From assembly GCA_944382875.1 (NCBI GenBank), contig CALWNQ010000016.1:1-59048 (forward strand): a stretch of 59,048 nucleotides of DNA. The letters are read 5' to 3'. The first letter of the stretch is position 1; each line of letters starts with the position of its first letter. The position numbers and the translations under genes were made by a program. Shown here in pieces: positions 1 through 8,863 of the stretch. The notes below the pieces were generated by a model. The model searched no databases, was not told the origin of the DNA, and was given only the letters and a program-made list of their open reading frames with translations. The stretch comes from an uncultured Clostridia bacterium (GTDB taxonomy: Bacteria; Bacillota; Clostridia; Oscillospirales; Ruminococcaceae).

Positions 1-989
1 GAACCCGCCATGATTGCCACATGGTAACCCATGTCGCGGTACTCCTCCGCCAGTGTGATGCCGGTGTAGATCGAAGCTTCACGCGCCGCAACCGGCATGT
101 TGGAGGTGTTTGCAATCAAAATAGTACGGTCGGTCATAGCGCGGCCGGATTTCGGGTCAATCAGCTTTGTAAATTCTTCCAGCACCTGAGTCATCTCGTT
201 GCCGCGTTCACCGCAACCAATATAAACGATGATGTCAGCGTCGCACCATTTTGCCAGCTGATGCTGGGTCATTGTTTTACCAGTACCGAAACCGCCGGGG
301 ATTGCCGCAGTACCGCCCTTTGCAATCGGGATCAAAGTGTCGATGACACGCTGTCCGGTAATCAGCGGACGGTCAATCGGCAAACGTTTGGAAACCGGAC
401 GCGGAATTCGGATCGGCCATTTCTGGGTCAGTGTGAGAATTTCCTCTTTGCCAGCAGCAGTGCGCAGCTTGACAATCTGATCGGAAACGGTATACTCCCC
501 ATTGGGTGCAGCTTCCAGAACGGTACCGGACATACCAGGCGGCAGCATACATTTGTGCTCGATCGCCGGTGTTTCGGGACAGGTAGCGTAGATTGCGCCG
601 CCTTTCAGCTCATCACCGGGTTTTACCAGAACAGTTACGGTATACTTTTTCTCCGGGTCAACCGGCGAAACCTGGACACCTTCTCCAATAAACGCGCCCT
701 GTGTTTCCGAAATATCGCGGAGCGGACGCTCAATGCCGTCATAAATATTGGACAGCAAGCCGGGACCGAGTGTTACCGAAAGCGGCGCACCGGTTCCTTC
801 CACCGGTTCTCCCGGCTGCAGGCCAGTTGTGGACTCATACACCTGAATGGTGGTTGCTTCTTCCGTAATACCGATGACCTCACCAACCAGGTGTTTTTTC
901 CCCACATGTACCATTTCCATCATGGAAAAATCGCGGGTATTCCGGACCTTGACAACCGGACCGTTGATCGAATATACGGTATTAGCCAA
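1..989 (-). CDS. atpA: V-type ATP synthase subunit A, catalytic (3' part missing)
   Basis: Catalytic subunit of the cytoplasmic V1/A1 head, which hydrolyses or makes ATP at the A/B interface. About 329 N-terminal residues are present of roughly 590 expected; the gene runs off the left edge. The phosphate-binding loop reads GGFGTGKTMTQ, and the beta-barrel start (ANTVYSINGPVVKV) and the bulge region typical of subunit A can be read. The best start is a TTG at 987-989 preceded by GGAGTGGGGG; it overlaps the end of subunit E by 8 bp, which suggests translational coupling. It is the seventh gene of the operon. Subunits B and D are expected beyond the window. Identification is secure; only the unusual start codon is uncertain. 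Confidence 0.95.
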   Translation of the reverse strand, partial: MANTVYSINGPVVKVRNTRDFSMMEMVHVGKKHLVGEVIGITEEATTIQVYESTTGLQPGEPVEGTGAPLSVTLGPGLLSNIYDGIERPLRDISETQGAFIGEGVQVSPVDPEKKYTVTVLVKPGDELKGGAIYATCPETPAIEHKCMLPPGMSGTVLEAAPNGEYTVSDQIVKLRTAAGKEEILTLTQKWPIRIPRPVSKRLPIDRPLITGQRVIDTLIPIAKGGTAAIPGGFGTGKTMTQHQLAKWCDADIIVYIGCGERGNEMTQVLEEFTKLIDPKSGRAMTDRTILIANTSNMPVAAREASIYTGITLAEEYRDMGYHVAIMAG

Positions 990-1584
990 GTTCCCCCACT
1001 CCTTCCATCTGCTCCAGTCCCGCTTTTCCGGACTGGTAGAAACGCTGTTCTGCCTCTTCAAGCCGGCTATCCAGCGTAATTTCTTCATAACTATGATGCG
1101 CTTCATCCACAAAAATCAAGCCGCCAAACTGAATCTGACTGCCAGATTCAACCTGTGCATCCTTTGCTGCTGCTTTGACAAATTCCAGATCCTCAGCTTT
1201 TGCCAGAATCTTTTTGCTTGCAAGCGGCTGATGTGATTTGAGCAGTTCTAAAAGCCAGTTTTGATACGCTTCTCCGGCTGTAAACTCACGGAGCTTATCC
1301 GCTGCTTTGGCAAACAGCGCCTCAGTCAGTTCCTTCCGGCGCAGCAAAACAGCTTGCCGGGCTGCCAGCTTTTCTTTGGTGATGTCCCGGGCAAACCCGG
1401 CACGAATTTCCGCAGCACGACGCTGAATCTGGTCATATGCGCGCTGCAGCTCTGCGTCTTCGACACCATCGAGCTTATCCTTTTTATAGCTGTCCACTTC
1501 GGACAGAATTTCCGCAGCCTTGTTCTCCATTTCAGAAAAAACAGCCTTTTCAAAGCGGGCCAGTTTTTCGTTGTCATTGGGCAT
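982..1584 (-). CDS. atpE: V-type ATP synthase subunit E (peripheral stalk)
   Basis: Peripheral-stalk subunit of 200 residues that pairs with the small G/H-type coiled-coil subunit and ties the catalytic head to the membrane sector. The first 90 or so residues are a charged helix rich in Glu, Lys, Arg and Ala, followed by a compact C-terminal domain with an IQFGGLIFVDE-like strand typical of the family. A GGAGGG ribosome site lies 6-7 bases before the ATG. It sits between subunits F and A, and its stop overlaps the TTG start of A. Length and position match archaeal-type ATP synthase E subunits. Confidence 0.93.
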   Translation of the reverse strand: MPNDNEKLARFEKAVFSEMENKAAEILSEVDSYKKDKLDGVEDAELQRAYDQIQRRAAEIRAGFARDITKEKLAARQAVLLRRKELTEALFAKAADKLREFTAGEAYQNWLLELLKSHQPLASKKILAKAEDLEFVKAAAKDAQVESGSQIQFGGLIFVDEAHHSYEEITLDSRLEEAEQRFYQSGKAGLEQMEGVGELG

Positions 1585-1617
1585 GCAGAGCCCTCCTTGT
1601 CATCTGTGATAAACCGG

Positions 1618-1926
1618 TCAGATTTTAATCCCGACCGCTTCCTGAATATAACTTGTGATCGAATCTCCGATGGAAGAATCCCCGTGGCGGTCCGGAATCT
1701 CCACAATCAGGGGGCGCTGGCGATTGAGCTTAATATCATACACCAGATCCCGGCTAATGGAAATAAGCTTTCGCGTCATCAGCACAATCCCGATGTCTTC
1801 CTGTTCGGTCACCTTTTGCAGCTCCCTGGCGATTTCGTCATATTCGTGCACAACAACTCCTTCAATCCCGGCCAGGCGCATCCCGACACAGGTATCATTG
1901 TTGTCGCTGATTACAAACATCCGCAT
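1618..1926 (-). CDS. atpF: V-type ATP synthase subunit F
   Basis: Small 102-residue central-stalk subunit that binds subunit D and modulates ATP hydrolysis. It starts MRMFVISDNND, the Rossmann-like first strand typical of subunit F, and contains the ExxDIGIVLMT segment expected around residues 43-52. The start follows GGGAGG by seven bases. It lies 23 bp downstream of subunit K and 33 bp upstream of E, in the same operon. Length is normal for the family. Confidence 0.93.
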   Translation of the reverse strand: MRMFVISDNNDTCVGMRLAGIEGVVVHEYDEIARELQKVTEQEDIGIVLMTRKLISISRDLVYDIKLNRQRPLIVEIPDRHGDSSIGDSITSYIQEAVGIKI

Positions 1927-1949
1927 AACGGTTCCTCCCTTTGCCGGAC

Positions 1950-2381
1950 TTAGATGTTATTCAGGATCAGGATGGAGATCAGCAAGCCGTAAATCGCAAT
2001 ACCTTCACCAAGTACAACAAAGATCAGCGCTTTCGCAAATACCTTGGGATCTTCGCTAACTGCACCGATTGCAGCGGGAGCACCAGCAGCAACAGCAATA
2101 CCAGCGCCGATACAAGCCAAACCAGTTACCAGAGCGGCTGCAATATAGCCAAGGCCGGCGCTGTTGGAAGCAACAGCGGTGGTAGCTTCCGCAGCGGATA
2201 CGAAGCCGCCCATCGGAACCAGGATTGCAAGCAGGCAGACACCAAAGAAAGCGGAGAGGTTGACAATCATATTTCTCTTTACTTTTTTGCCGGAAACAGC
2301 ACCTTTAAACAGCGGGAAAAGCGGAGCAGCAATCAGAATCAGAGCAGCAAGGGGCAGAAGCAAAGTCATAACGGTTTTCAT
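1950..2381 (-). CDS. atpK: V-type ATP synthase subunit K (proteolipid ring)
   Basis: Membrane rotor subunit of 143 residues with four predicted helices (about residues 3-25, 38-61, 76-100 and 117-141), i.e. two fused hairpins. A single ion-carrying carboxylate is visible, Glu126 in VVLGEGIAIYG of helix 4, as in V-type proteolipids where one hairpin has lost its acid. The protein contains no glutamine at all, whereas the sodium-binding ring of Enterococcus hirae uses glutamine side chains as ligands. A proton-driven ring is therefore the simpler guess, though ion choice cannot be proved from this. AGGAGG precedes the ATG. Confidence 0.94.
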   Translation of the reverse strand: MKTVMTLLLPLAALILIAAPLFPLFKGAVSGKKVKRNMIVNLSAFFGVCLLAILVPMGGFVSAAEATTAVASNSAGLGYIAAALVTGLACIGAGIAVAAGAPAAIGAVSEDPKVFAKALIFVVLGEGIAIYGLLISILILNNI

Positions 2382-2416
2382 TTTTTATTCCTCCTAAAAT
2401 TTTAACTGGGGACGGT

Positions 2417-4357
2417 TTAGCGTTCCGGCCGGTAGGAAATAACCGCCGGCTCATAAGGCTTGCCGTCGCCGCTGTAAAAACGGCTGAAGATTTCATAAAA
2501 CTCCAGACGCAGCACCTGGATACCCACAATCAGGCCTTCCAGACACATAACAAAAATGTTGCCGAAGATGAGCACAACCACGCTTCCGGCGCCGCTCATC
2601 ATCTCGCTCAGCGAAAGTACTACTGCCATCATGCCGGCATGGGACAGAATGAATCCGCCGACACGCAGGAAGCTCATGGTGTTGGACACATAGCTGAGCA
2701 GATACTCAAACATTTCAAAGAAGTTCTCCATAATAAAGGAACCAATGCCATCCTCCGGCTTCAGGTTCTTATGCCGGGTGCAGATCTTGGTCAGCGGCTC
2801 CCGGAAGAAAATGCAGAACAGCGGGATTACAATCACCAGTACAATAAACACCGGATTGAGGACGTTAACCTGGAACAGCATCAGCAAAGCAACTGCGATA
2901 ATTGTTCCTAAATAGACGACCAATCCTGCCAGGCCATTTTGACTGAATACCGCTTTGTCGATATTGCGATATTTAAAACCAACATAAATATTAATCATCA
3001 TGGCAATTGCAATCGAGCAAACGCCAACACCGATGGCGGCAATCAGCAGCATATTGGTTGTATTGCTGTCGAACACCTCAATCGGCTTTTCCGCAAAGCC
3101 CATTGCATGGAAAACCGGATCCAGCACATGCTCCAATCCGAAGACTGAGCCGTAAATAAATCCAAACACCATACTGGAAATTCCCAGCCGCATCATAATT
3201 CGGCCAAAATCCATCTTTTTCCAGAATGCAAGCACCGCGCCAATCAGCGCAATCACAAAACCTTGTCCAAGATCGCCAAACATGATGCCGAAAATCAACG
3301 TGTATGTGATGGATACCAGCAAGGTTGGATCGAAATCGCGATAACCCGGTGTGCCGTACATCCCCACAAACATTTCAAATGGCTTGGAAAAGCGTCCGTT
3401 TTTCAAACGAGTAGGCGGTGTTAGAGTGGGATTCGCATCATCCGGCTGGAAGACACAAGATACGGTGTCCATTGTGTCCATCTCTTTCTGGAATTTCTTT
3501 TCCTCCGAAACCGGAATAAATCCTTCCAAATAAAAGCGATTGTTGACAGTTGCCACATACTTTCGAAGCGCAAAGACATCCGATGCCGCTTTGATAACGG
3601 TAAAGCAACGATTCAATGTGTCTGCTTCGCTCTCCTTAATTTTAGCGAGTTCCGCTTCAATTTCATTCAACCGTTTCCGATCCTCATCCAAAGCCTTATT
3701 CAGGTTCGTGATCGCTTCCTCCGGCGTTCTATGTACATAATCCGGAACCCGAAGCCGTTCAAAATACAGTGATTTGAAAATATCGTCGATCACCGTAATT
3801 TTGGTTGCTGGTGCAAAATACACGCCCCAGTAATAAGCGTCATCATGGTCAAACGCAAAAAAGAAAAAGGTTTTATTGTCATAAAACGCAAGTTTGGGAT
3901 AACTGTCTGCCGGCAGCCGGCCAAAACGCACTTTGACATAATTCATAGAAAAGATATCATCGAATTTGACATCTAGACCATGCAAATGCTCAATTTGAAT
4001 GAGCGCCTGTTCCATATGGTCAATGCGTTCCCGTTTTTCCCGCCGTTCGGATGAAAGCTGCTGCACGCGCTCCTGCACCCGTTTGATTTCCGCAGCGGCC
4101 TGATCGCAGTCAAACCCTTCGGGCAACTCCGCGCGGGACAGTTCTGCGTGAACATCTTCCGCCAGATCGTACAGCTGCTTCAATTGCTGCGCATGCGGAT
4201 TCTCTCCGGATAACGGCAAGAAACCACTGGACTTGTCCAATGTGTTGATTGCCATTTCCGGTGCGAACACCTCGCTTTGCACACAACGCAGCAGTGTTTG
4301 ATCCAAATCTGACAAATTGCCGACCAGATTCACCAGCCGCATTTTTTCAATTGACAT
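2417..4357 (-). CDS. atpI: V-type ATP synthase subunit I (membrane stator, a-type)
   Basis: Stator subunit of 646 residues that forms the ion half-channels beside the K ring. The N-terminal half is soluble with coiled-coil stretches (about residues 60-115 and 220-260). The C-terminal half, from about residue 340, has a series of hydrophobic helices beginning near ITYTLIFGIMFGDLG and ending near residue 630 with a helix carrying the RLEFYEIFSRFYSG signature of the family. The start MSIEKMRLVNLVG matches the family N-terminus, but its ribosome site is weak (CCAGGT), so its level may depend on translation of upstream subunit C, 31 bp away. Confidence 0.94.
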   Translation of the reverse strand: MSIEKMRLVNLVGNLSDLDQTLLRCVQSEVFAPEMAINTLDKSSGFLPLSGENPHAQQLKQLYDLAEDVHAELSRAELPEGFDCDQAAAEIKRVQERVQQLSSERREKRERIDHMEQALIQIEHLHGLDVKFDDIFSMNYVKVRFGRLPADSYPKLAFYDNKTFFFFAFDHDDAYYWGVYFAPATKITVIDDIFKSLYFERLRVPDYVHRTPEEAITNLNKALDEDRKRLNEIEAELAKIKESEADTLNRCFTVIKAASDVFALRKYVATVNNRFYLEGFIPVSEEKKFQKEMDTMDTVSCVFQPDDANPTLTPPTRLKNGRFSKPFEMFVGMYGTPGYRDFDPTLLVSITYTLIFGIMFGDLGQGFVIALIGAVLAFWKKMDFGRIMMRLGISSMVFGFIYGSVFGLEHVLDPVFHAMGFAEKPIEVFDSNTTNMLLIAAIGVGVCSIAIAMMINIYVGFKYRNIDKAVFSQNGLAGLVVYLGTIIAVALLMLFQVNVLNPVFIVLVIVIPLFCIFFREPLTKICTRHKNLKPEDGIGSFIMENFFEMFEYLLSYVSNTMSFLRVGGFILSHAGMMAVVLSLSEMMSGAGSVVVLIFGNIFVMCLEGLIVGIQVLRLEFYEIFSRFYSGDGKPYEPAVISYRPER

Positions 4358-4388
4358 ACCTGGTTCACACCACGCCTTCTGTAAAAAA

Positions 4389-5417
4389 TTACAATATCAG
4401 GAGCTTTAATATCTCCTCCTGCGGCATATGATACCGCACACCTTCAATTACCGTAATGATATTCTCCACTTCAATCCGCCGCAATGTAATAAATGTGTAC
4501 ATTGCAACCGGCGCCTGCGTTGTAAAGCGCAAAAGCCGCCGTTCCAAGTGGTAACAAAATTGATGAAGATAGGATTCGATCCCATCCTCCTGTGTTACCG
4601 GCGGATGTTCATGAGGGAGAAACGCCTTACACATACTATCAAAATCGGTTGCTTCCAGTAAAGCATCCAATTGCTGTTTTTTTAATTTATATGTATAAGG
4701 ATATAAATACGGCCGTATCCGATCCGCGGAATAGTTTGAATACAGTTTCAAACGGAAAATTGCTTGAATATTCTGTGCTTCAATCTCCGCATGAATAATA
4801 TCCAGAAGCTGCTTTCGAGTTTCTCCACGGAATTGCTTGCGAATTGTCTGTCCGAGATACTGATAATAATAAGAATACAATGCATGTTCACAGTCCAGAA
4901 CCCGCACCTGTTGGATATCCTCCTGTTCAAACCGCTTAAGTAACGCAGGATATGGAGTATGTGGCATACAAGCCAGAATTTCGCTGAAATTCTTTGCCCG
5001 CGCCAAATCCATCAGTGGGAAAGAGGTCCGTCCCAACATATAAGACGGAAGGTCGACAACAAAGTCAACCTGCTCCCCCGATTGCAAAAGCAGCAAACGC
5101 CGGATAATTTCATCAATTTCAACCTGCTTGAATATAAAATCGTAAAAATCCTGTCCCGAAAAATCATACCGGCGCAAAGCGGAATACTTGTAAAACAAAT
5201 CCTTTTTCAGAAGCGCTTCCAGCTGGCCGCGATGCACCTGGGATTCTTCCACATGACGCAGTGCCGCAGCATAAGATGGGTTTTCTTTTAAGAGCGCTGC
5301 AACTTCACCCACATCGTTTTTCCTCGCCATTTGTGCATAATCGGCTTCTGTCAAACGTTTTCCGAGAATTGCGCGGATTTTCGTCAGAATTGCATTACTC
5401 GAACAGGAACTGAGCAT
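4389..5417 (-). CDS. atpC: V-type ATP synthase subunit C (stalk connector)
   Basis: Subunit C/d-type connector (342 residues) that sits on the K ring and couples it to the central stalk. The protein is helical, starts LTKIRAILGKRLTEADY and shows the scattered aromatic and Arg residues of the vATP-synt_AC39 family. A GGGAGG ribosome site lies five bases before the ATG. Here C precedes I, unlike the I-K-E-C order of the Enterococcus hirae ntp operon. It lies 27 bp after the small coiled-coil gene. Confidence 0.9.
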   Translation of the reverse strand: MLSSCSSNAILTKIRAILGKRLTEADYAQMARKNDVGEVAALLKENPSYAAALRHVEESQVHRGQLEALLKKDLFYKYSALRRYDFSGQDFYDFIFKQVEIDEIIRRLLLLQSGEQVDFVVDLPSYMLGRTSFPLMDLARAKNFSEILACMPHTPYPALLKRFEQEDIQQVRVLDCEHALYSYYYQYLGQTIRKQFRGETRKQLLDIIHAEIEAQNIQAIFRLKLYSNYSADRIRPYLYPYTYKLKKQQLDALLEATDFDSMCKAFLPHEHPPVTQEDGIESYLHQFCYHLERRLLRFTTQAPVAMYTFITLRRIEVENIITVIEGVRYHMPQEEILKLLIL

Positions 5418-5444
5418 GAAATCCTCCCTTTCTCCGGCATATGT

Positions 5445-5753
5445 TTACCCGATAATTTGCTGCATGATTTCATCCAGCCATACCGGTTCCTGCTTTTGAA
5501 ACTGCTGTTCCAAAAGCTCCTTTTGTTTTTCCGCCTCTTCACGGATCTTTGAAATTTCCTCCTGTGCAGACTGCTCTTCCATTTTCCGGATTTGCTCAAT
5601 CTTTTCCTCACAGTGTTTTCTGTAGCCTTCTGCCTTCTGATTGGCTTCCTTATCAACTTGTTGGATCAGCTCTTCCTTTTTTTGATAAGCATCCTGCAAT
5701 TTCTCCTGTGCTTTTTGATCGATTGTCAGGATCTGGCGAATAATCTGGTCCAT
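5445..5753 (-). CDS. V-type ATP synthase subunit G/H-like coiled coil
   Basis: First gene of the ATP synthase operon, 102 residues, almost wholly charged alpha-helix (Lys, Glu and Gln rich from about residue 12 to 90). It is the expected partner of subunit E in the peripheral stalk (AtpH/NtpF-type). The reading frame stays open upstream, but AGGAGGTG five bases before the ATG at 5751-5753 fixes the start. Sequence alone only shows a coiled coil; the operon position makes the assignment likely. Confidence 0.8.
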   Translation of the reverse strand: MDQIIRQILTIDQKAQEKLQDAYQKKEELIQQVDKEANQKAEGYRKHCEEKIEQIRKMEEQSAQEEISKIREEAEKQKELLEQQFQKQEPVWLDEIMQQIIG

Positions 5754-5786
5754 TCTTGCACCTCCTGTGCATTTTGAATATACTAT

Positions 5787-5815
5787 ATCATATACCAAAT
5801 CGCCTAAATTTTCAA
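5787..5815 (-). promoter_or_regulatory. Promoter of the V-type ATP synthase operon
   Basis: On the minus strand TTGAAA (5810-5815) and TATGAT (5787-5792) are separated by 17 bases, 34 bp upstream of the first ATP synthase gene. The spacing and match to the housekeeping consensus are good. The AT-rich stretch between it and the divergent repressor gene (5816-5942) shows no other clear signal. Confidence 0.65.
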
Positions 5816-5942
5816 TAGTATATTTGTGCGAAAAAACGCTTTTCCTGTCCCTTTTTTATGAAATACCAATAAATTGATATTCATATATCAAAATCATAAT
5901 ATTTTATTTATGAATTATATCGTTTTTTTTGAAAAAAATCTC

Positions 5943-6000
5943 TTGACAAATCACAATTACTGCTGTATTCTATTTACATGAACAATTTATCATATGTTTA
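5943..6000 (+). promoter_or_regulatory. Promoter and probable operator of the metal-resistance operon
   Basis: TTGACA at 5943-5948 and TATTCT at 5966-5971 are 17 bases apart. Just downstream, 5979-6000 is an imperfect palindrome (TGAACA and TGTTTA ends, 7 of 11 positions paired) of the size bound by ArsR/SmtB repressors. A repressor bound here would cover the transcription start. The promoter is clear; the operator is inferred from position and symmetry. Confidence 0.65.
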
Positions 6001-6019
6001 TTTGTTTGGAGGTTTGCTC

Positions 6020-6397
6020 ATGGAATATAAACAAATTGATATATTAACGGAGGAATCCTGTGAAGAGCTCCATCACGACGAAGCTGCTGTTGCTGACGCT
6101 GAAACCAAAATGCCAGACGATGATATGCTTTTTGAGGCAAGTGATTTTTTTAAGGCTTTTTCGGATTCCAGCCGGCTAAAAATCATCACTGCCCTTGTAA
6201 GTAGAGAGCTTTGTGTGTGTGACCTTTGTGAAATTGTGGGGCAATCACAATCAGCAGTTTCTCATCAGCTCAGGGTTTTGCGCGCTTCCCGTATTGTTAA
6301 ATTCCGCCGAGAAGGCAAACAGGTTTTCTACAGCATTGACGACACTCACATTGAAGAAATTATCCGCATTACCATCAGCCATCTAAGCGAAGAATAA
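6020..6397 (+). CDS. ArsR/SmtB-family metal-sensing repressor (CadC-like)
   Basis: Winged-helix repressor of 125 residues. The recognition region is SQSAVSHQLRVLR (about 76-88). Two metal-site signatures are visible: the alpha-3 ELCVCDLC motif (Cys65, Cys67, Cys70), and the alpha-5 site of SmtB, CadC and ZiaR with the pattern D-x-H-x10-H-x2-E (Asp108, His110, His121, Glu124). The N-terminus adds Cys14, His18 and His19, as in CadC-type sensors. Zinc or cadmium/lead sensing is inferred. The ATG at 6020 follows GGAGG by seven bases and is preferred to the in-frame ATG at 5978, which lies inside the operator and lacks a ribosome site. It is followed 12 bp later by the exporter. Confidence 0.88.
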   Translation: MEYKQIDILTEESCEELHHDEAAVADAETKMPDDDMLFEASDFFKAFSDSSRLKIITALVSRELCVCDLCEIVGQSQSAVSHQLRVLRASRIVKFRREGKQVFYSIDDTHIEEIIRITISHLSEE

Positions 6398-6409
6398 GGG
6401 GGATTTGTT

Positions 6410-8341
6410 ATGTCTGAACATCATCATGAATGTTCTTGCCAGGAACACGAGCATCATCATCACCATCACGATGAGCAGGAACACAGCTGTTCCTGTACAG
6501 TATGCAGTGGAGCTGAGCCCAAAACAGGAATACGGGAAATTCTTTTTGTCGGAATTTCTATCATTTTAACCATTGCATCATTCTTTGTGCCAGAGGGCTG
6601 GCCACGCACGATTGTACTTGCTGCGGCGGCGCTGCTGGTAGGTTGGAAAATGTTCTGGGAAGGAATCCGCGGATTGTTCCGTTTTTCCCTGGACGAAATG
6701 ACGCTAATGACCATTGCAGTTGCGGCAGCGTTTATTATCGGTGAAGGCTTCGAAGGAGCAATGGTAACCATCCTTTTCCATATTGGCGAATACATTGAAG
6801 ACCGTGCCGTACGGAGTGGGCGAAAACGCATTGACGCACTTCTTTCTATCGTCCCCGAAACAGCAAACCTGCTTGACGGAAGCGAAACGCCGCAGACTGT
6901 TTCCGCGCGCAAAATAAAAATCGGCAGTAAAATTCTCATCCGTGCGGGCGAACGCGTTCCCCTTGACTGTGAAGTGCTTAGCGGAACCAGCGAGGCGGAT
7001 ACCTCTGCTGTCACTGGTGAAAGCCAGCCTGCCGCCGTTGAACCAGGCTCTCAGCTCCTTTCTGGAATGATCAATCTGAGCGGTGCCCTCACATGCCGCA
7101 CAACACAAGATTATCATGGTTCCACTGCAAGCAAAATCGCCCAACTGGTGCGGGAAGCCACCCAGCAGAAAGGGAAAACCGAACGTTTTATCACCCGTTT
7201 CAGTAAAATCTATACTCCTATTGTCGTCGCACTTGCCTTGTTACTGGCAGTCATCCCTCCCCTTGCTGGGATTGGCAGTTTTTCAGTCTGGGTACACCGG
7301 GCGCTAATATTCCTGGTTGCTTCCTGCCCCTGTGCGTTGGTTATTTCGATCCCAATGACCTTTTATAATGTCATCAGCAGTGCTTCCCGCTGCGGTGCCT
7401 TGATCAAAGGTTCACAGCATATCGAAACTCTGGCAGCAATCCAACAGGTAGTATTGGATAAAACCGGAACCCTTACCACCGGAAAGCTAAAAGTCAGCAC
7501 TGTTTCCCCCATCAGCCAGATAGAACCAAATGAGCTGTTGCGGCTGGCGGCAATCTGTGAATCCGCTTCGGTCCATCCGATTGCGCAGGCTGTCCGGGAA
7601 GCTGCGGGAACTGTTCCCCAGCCGGAATCTGCCGAAGATGTTCCCGGTAAAGGGGTTAAGGCAGTCATCAGCGGCACCCGCTACCTGTGTGGTTCCGCCA
7701 AACTTATGGAAGAAGCTGGCTTTTCTACTGCTTCTCTTCCTCATGCCTCCCTTTATCTCGCCAATGAAACCGGTATCTTAGGCTGTATTCAAACCAGTGA
7801 TAAAATCCGGCCGGAAGCACAGCAGGCGATGAAAGATCTTCAAAATATTGGTGTAACACATACCGTCATGCTGACAGGTGACCGGATCGATGCCGCACGG
7901 ACAGTACAGGATGAACTGGGCCTTTCCGATATCCGGGCTGAACTTCTGCCGCAAGATAAGGTCAGTGCCATGAAGGAACTTCGGAAATTGCATGGGATCT
8001 CGGCCTTTGTGGGGGATGGCATCAATGATGGGCCAGTATTGGCGGCAGCTGATATCGGTTTTGCTATGGGAATGGGCAGTGATCTTGCCGCACAGGCTGC
8101 TGATGTTGTCCTGATGAGCAACAACCTCTGTTCAGTGAGCCGCACCATTCAAGCAGCACGCAAAGGACTGCGCGTTGCCCGTCAGAACCTTATCTTTATC
8201 CTTTTGATCAAAGCGATCGTTTTAGTTTTAGGTGCGCTTGGATATGCCCCAATGTGGTCAGCTGTTTTCGCTGATGTCGGTGTTTGTGTGCTCACAGTCC
8301 TCAACTCGATGCGAGCTGGAATCGTCCCCAAAACAAAATAA
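6410..8341 (+). CDS. P1B-type heavy-metal exporting ATPase (ZntA/CadA family)
   Basis: Plasma-membrane metal pump of 643 residues. It carries TGES (202-205), the transport-site CPC (306-308, in ASCPCALV), the phosphorylated Asp350 in DKTGTLTTG, the HP dipeptide in SVHPIAQ, and GDGIND near residue 540. The usual ferredoxin-like metal-binding domain with a GMxCxxC motif is missing. Instead the first 35 residues are rich in His and Cys. Together with the zinc-type repressor upstream this points to Zn/Cd/Pb export (P1B-2). The ribosome site is GGGGG. An intrinsic terminator follows directly. Confidence 0.92.
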   Translation: MSEHHHECSCQEHEHHHHHHDEQEHSCSCTVCSGAEPKTGIREILFVGISIILTIASFFVPEGWPRTIVLAAAALLVGWKMFWEGIRGLFRFSLDEMTLMTIAVAAAFIIGEGFEGAMVTILFHIGEYIEDRAVRSGRKRIDALLSIVPETANLLDGSETPQTVSARKIKIGSKILIRAGERVPLDCEVLSGTSEADTSAVTGESQPAAVEPGSQLLSGMINLSGALTCRTTQDYHGSTASKIAQLVREATQQKGKTERFITRFSKIYTPIVVALALLLAVIPPLAGIGSFSVWVHRALIFLVASCPCALVISIPMTFYNVISSASRCGALIKGSQHIETLAAIQQVVLDKTGTLTTGKLKVSTVSPISQIEPNELLRLAAICESASVHPIAQAVREAAGTVPQPESAEDVPGKGVKAVISGTRYLCGSAKLMEEAGFSTASLPHASLYLANETGILGCIQTSDKIRPEAQQAMKDLQNIGVTHTVMLTGDRIDAARTVQDELGLSDIRAELLPQDKVSAMKELRKLHGISAFVGDGINDGPVLAAADIGFAMGMGSDLAAQAADVVLMSNNLCSVSRTIQAARKGLRVARQNLIFILLIKAIVLVLGALGYAPMWSAVFADVGVCVLTVLNSMRAGIVPKTK

Positions 8342-8347
8342 TAAAAA

Positions 8348-8376
8348 GGCCGGTTGGAAATCCCAGCCGGTCTTTT
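8348..8376. terminator. Bidirectional intrinsic terminator between convergent genes
   Basis: A 10-bp stem (8348-8357 with 8363-8372, including two G-U pairs) and a 5-base loop, followed by TTTTATTATT on the plus strand and preceded by an A-run that gives U residues on the minus strand. It can end both the metal exporter transcript and the convergent lipoprotein transcript. Confidence 0.85.
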
Positions 8377-8377
8377 A

Positions 8378-8842
8378 TTATTTCATATACTTATCCATAA
8401 TTTCTTTTGCAGTGTCCGGATCATTTGAAACACTAACCGCTACATATTTGCCAGCCCGGCGCACCACCGCATCTTTGAGCTTGGCCACTTCTTCAGGCAC
8501 ATAATTCTCAAAAGAGGTAATCTGCGATTCAATGTGTTCCTTTGCGATTGGTTCAACCTTTTCTTTTGCGGTATCAGCATCGTTGCAGGCAAATACGGCA
8601 ATCTCTTCCGCTGTTGCGCCGCTTCCCATATATACCACCGACTCCTCTACTAAACCATCCACCGCATACAGCATACCAACCATATCGCTGTCCAGCTTTT
8701 CCAGCGGATCCTGATATGTGATCCCGGTATTCAGCTCTTCGGCAAGTGAATTGATATCAAATTCCACATTGCTGTTGGTGTTCCCACAGGATACCAGCAG
8801 AAATCCTGCAGCAACTGCCGCAATCATTGCTTTCCATTTCAT
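8378..8842 (-). CDS. DUF4358-family lipoprotein
   Basis: Lipoprotein of 154 residues. A short hydrophobic signal ends in LLVSC with Cys19 as the lipidation site. The rest matches the DUF4358 pattern, with a YMGSGATAEEIAVF strand-helix and an ITSFENYVPEEVAKL-like helix. The family has no established function; in Clostridia it is often found beside SGNH/GDSL hydrolases, and that is the case here: the SGNH gene lies 21 bp upstream in the same transcript. A shared role at the cell surface is inferred. Confidence 0.8.
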   Translation of the reverse strand: MKWKAMIAAVAAGFLLVSCGNTNSNVEFDINSLAEELNTGITYQDPLEKLDSDMVGMLYAVDGLVEESVVYMGSGATAEEIAVFACNDADTAKEKVEPIAKEHIESQITSFENYVPEEVAKLKDAVVRRAGKYVAVSVSNDPDTAKEIMDKYMK

Positions 8843-8863
8843 TATCTTTTCCTCCTCATCCGG

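Noticed and set aside
21-1079. A plus-strand frame at the left edge
   Set aside because: The minus strand reads as subunit A of the ATP synthase with a clear P-loop and fits the operon.
5978-6019. A longer N-terminus for the metal repressor
   Set aside because: The upstream ATG lies only a few bases after the -10 box and inside the operator palindrome, with no ribosome site.
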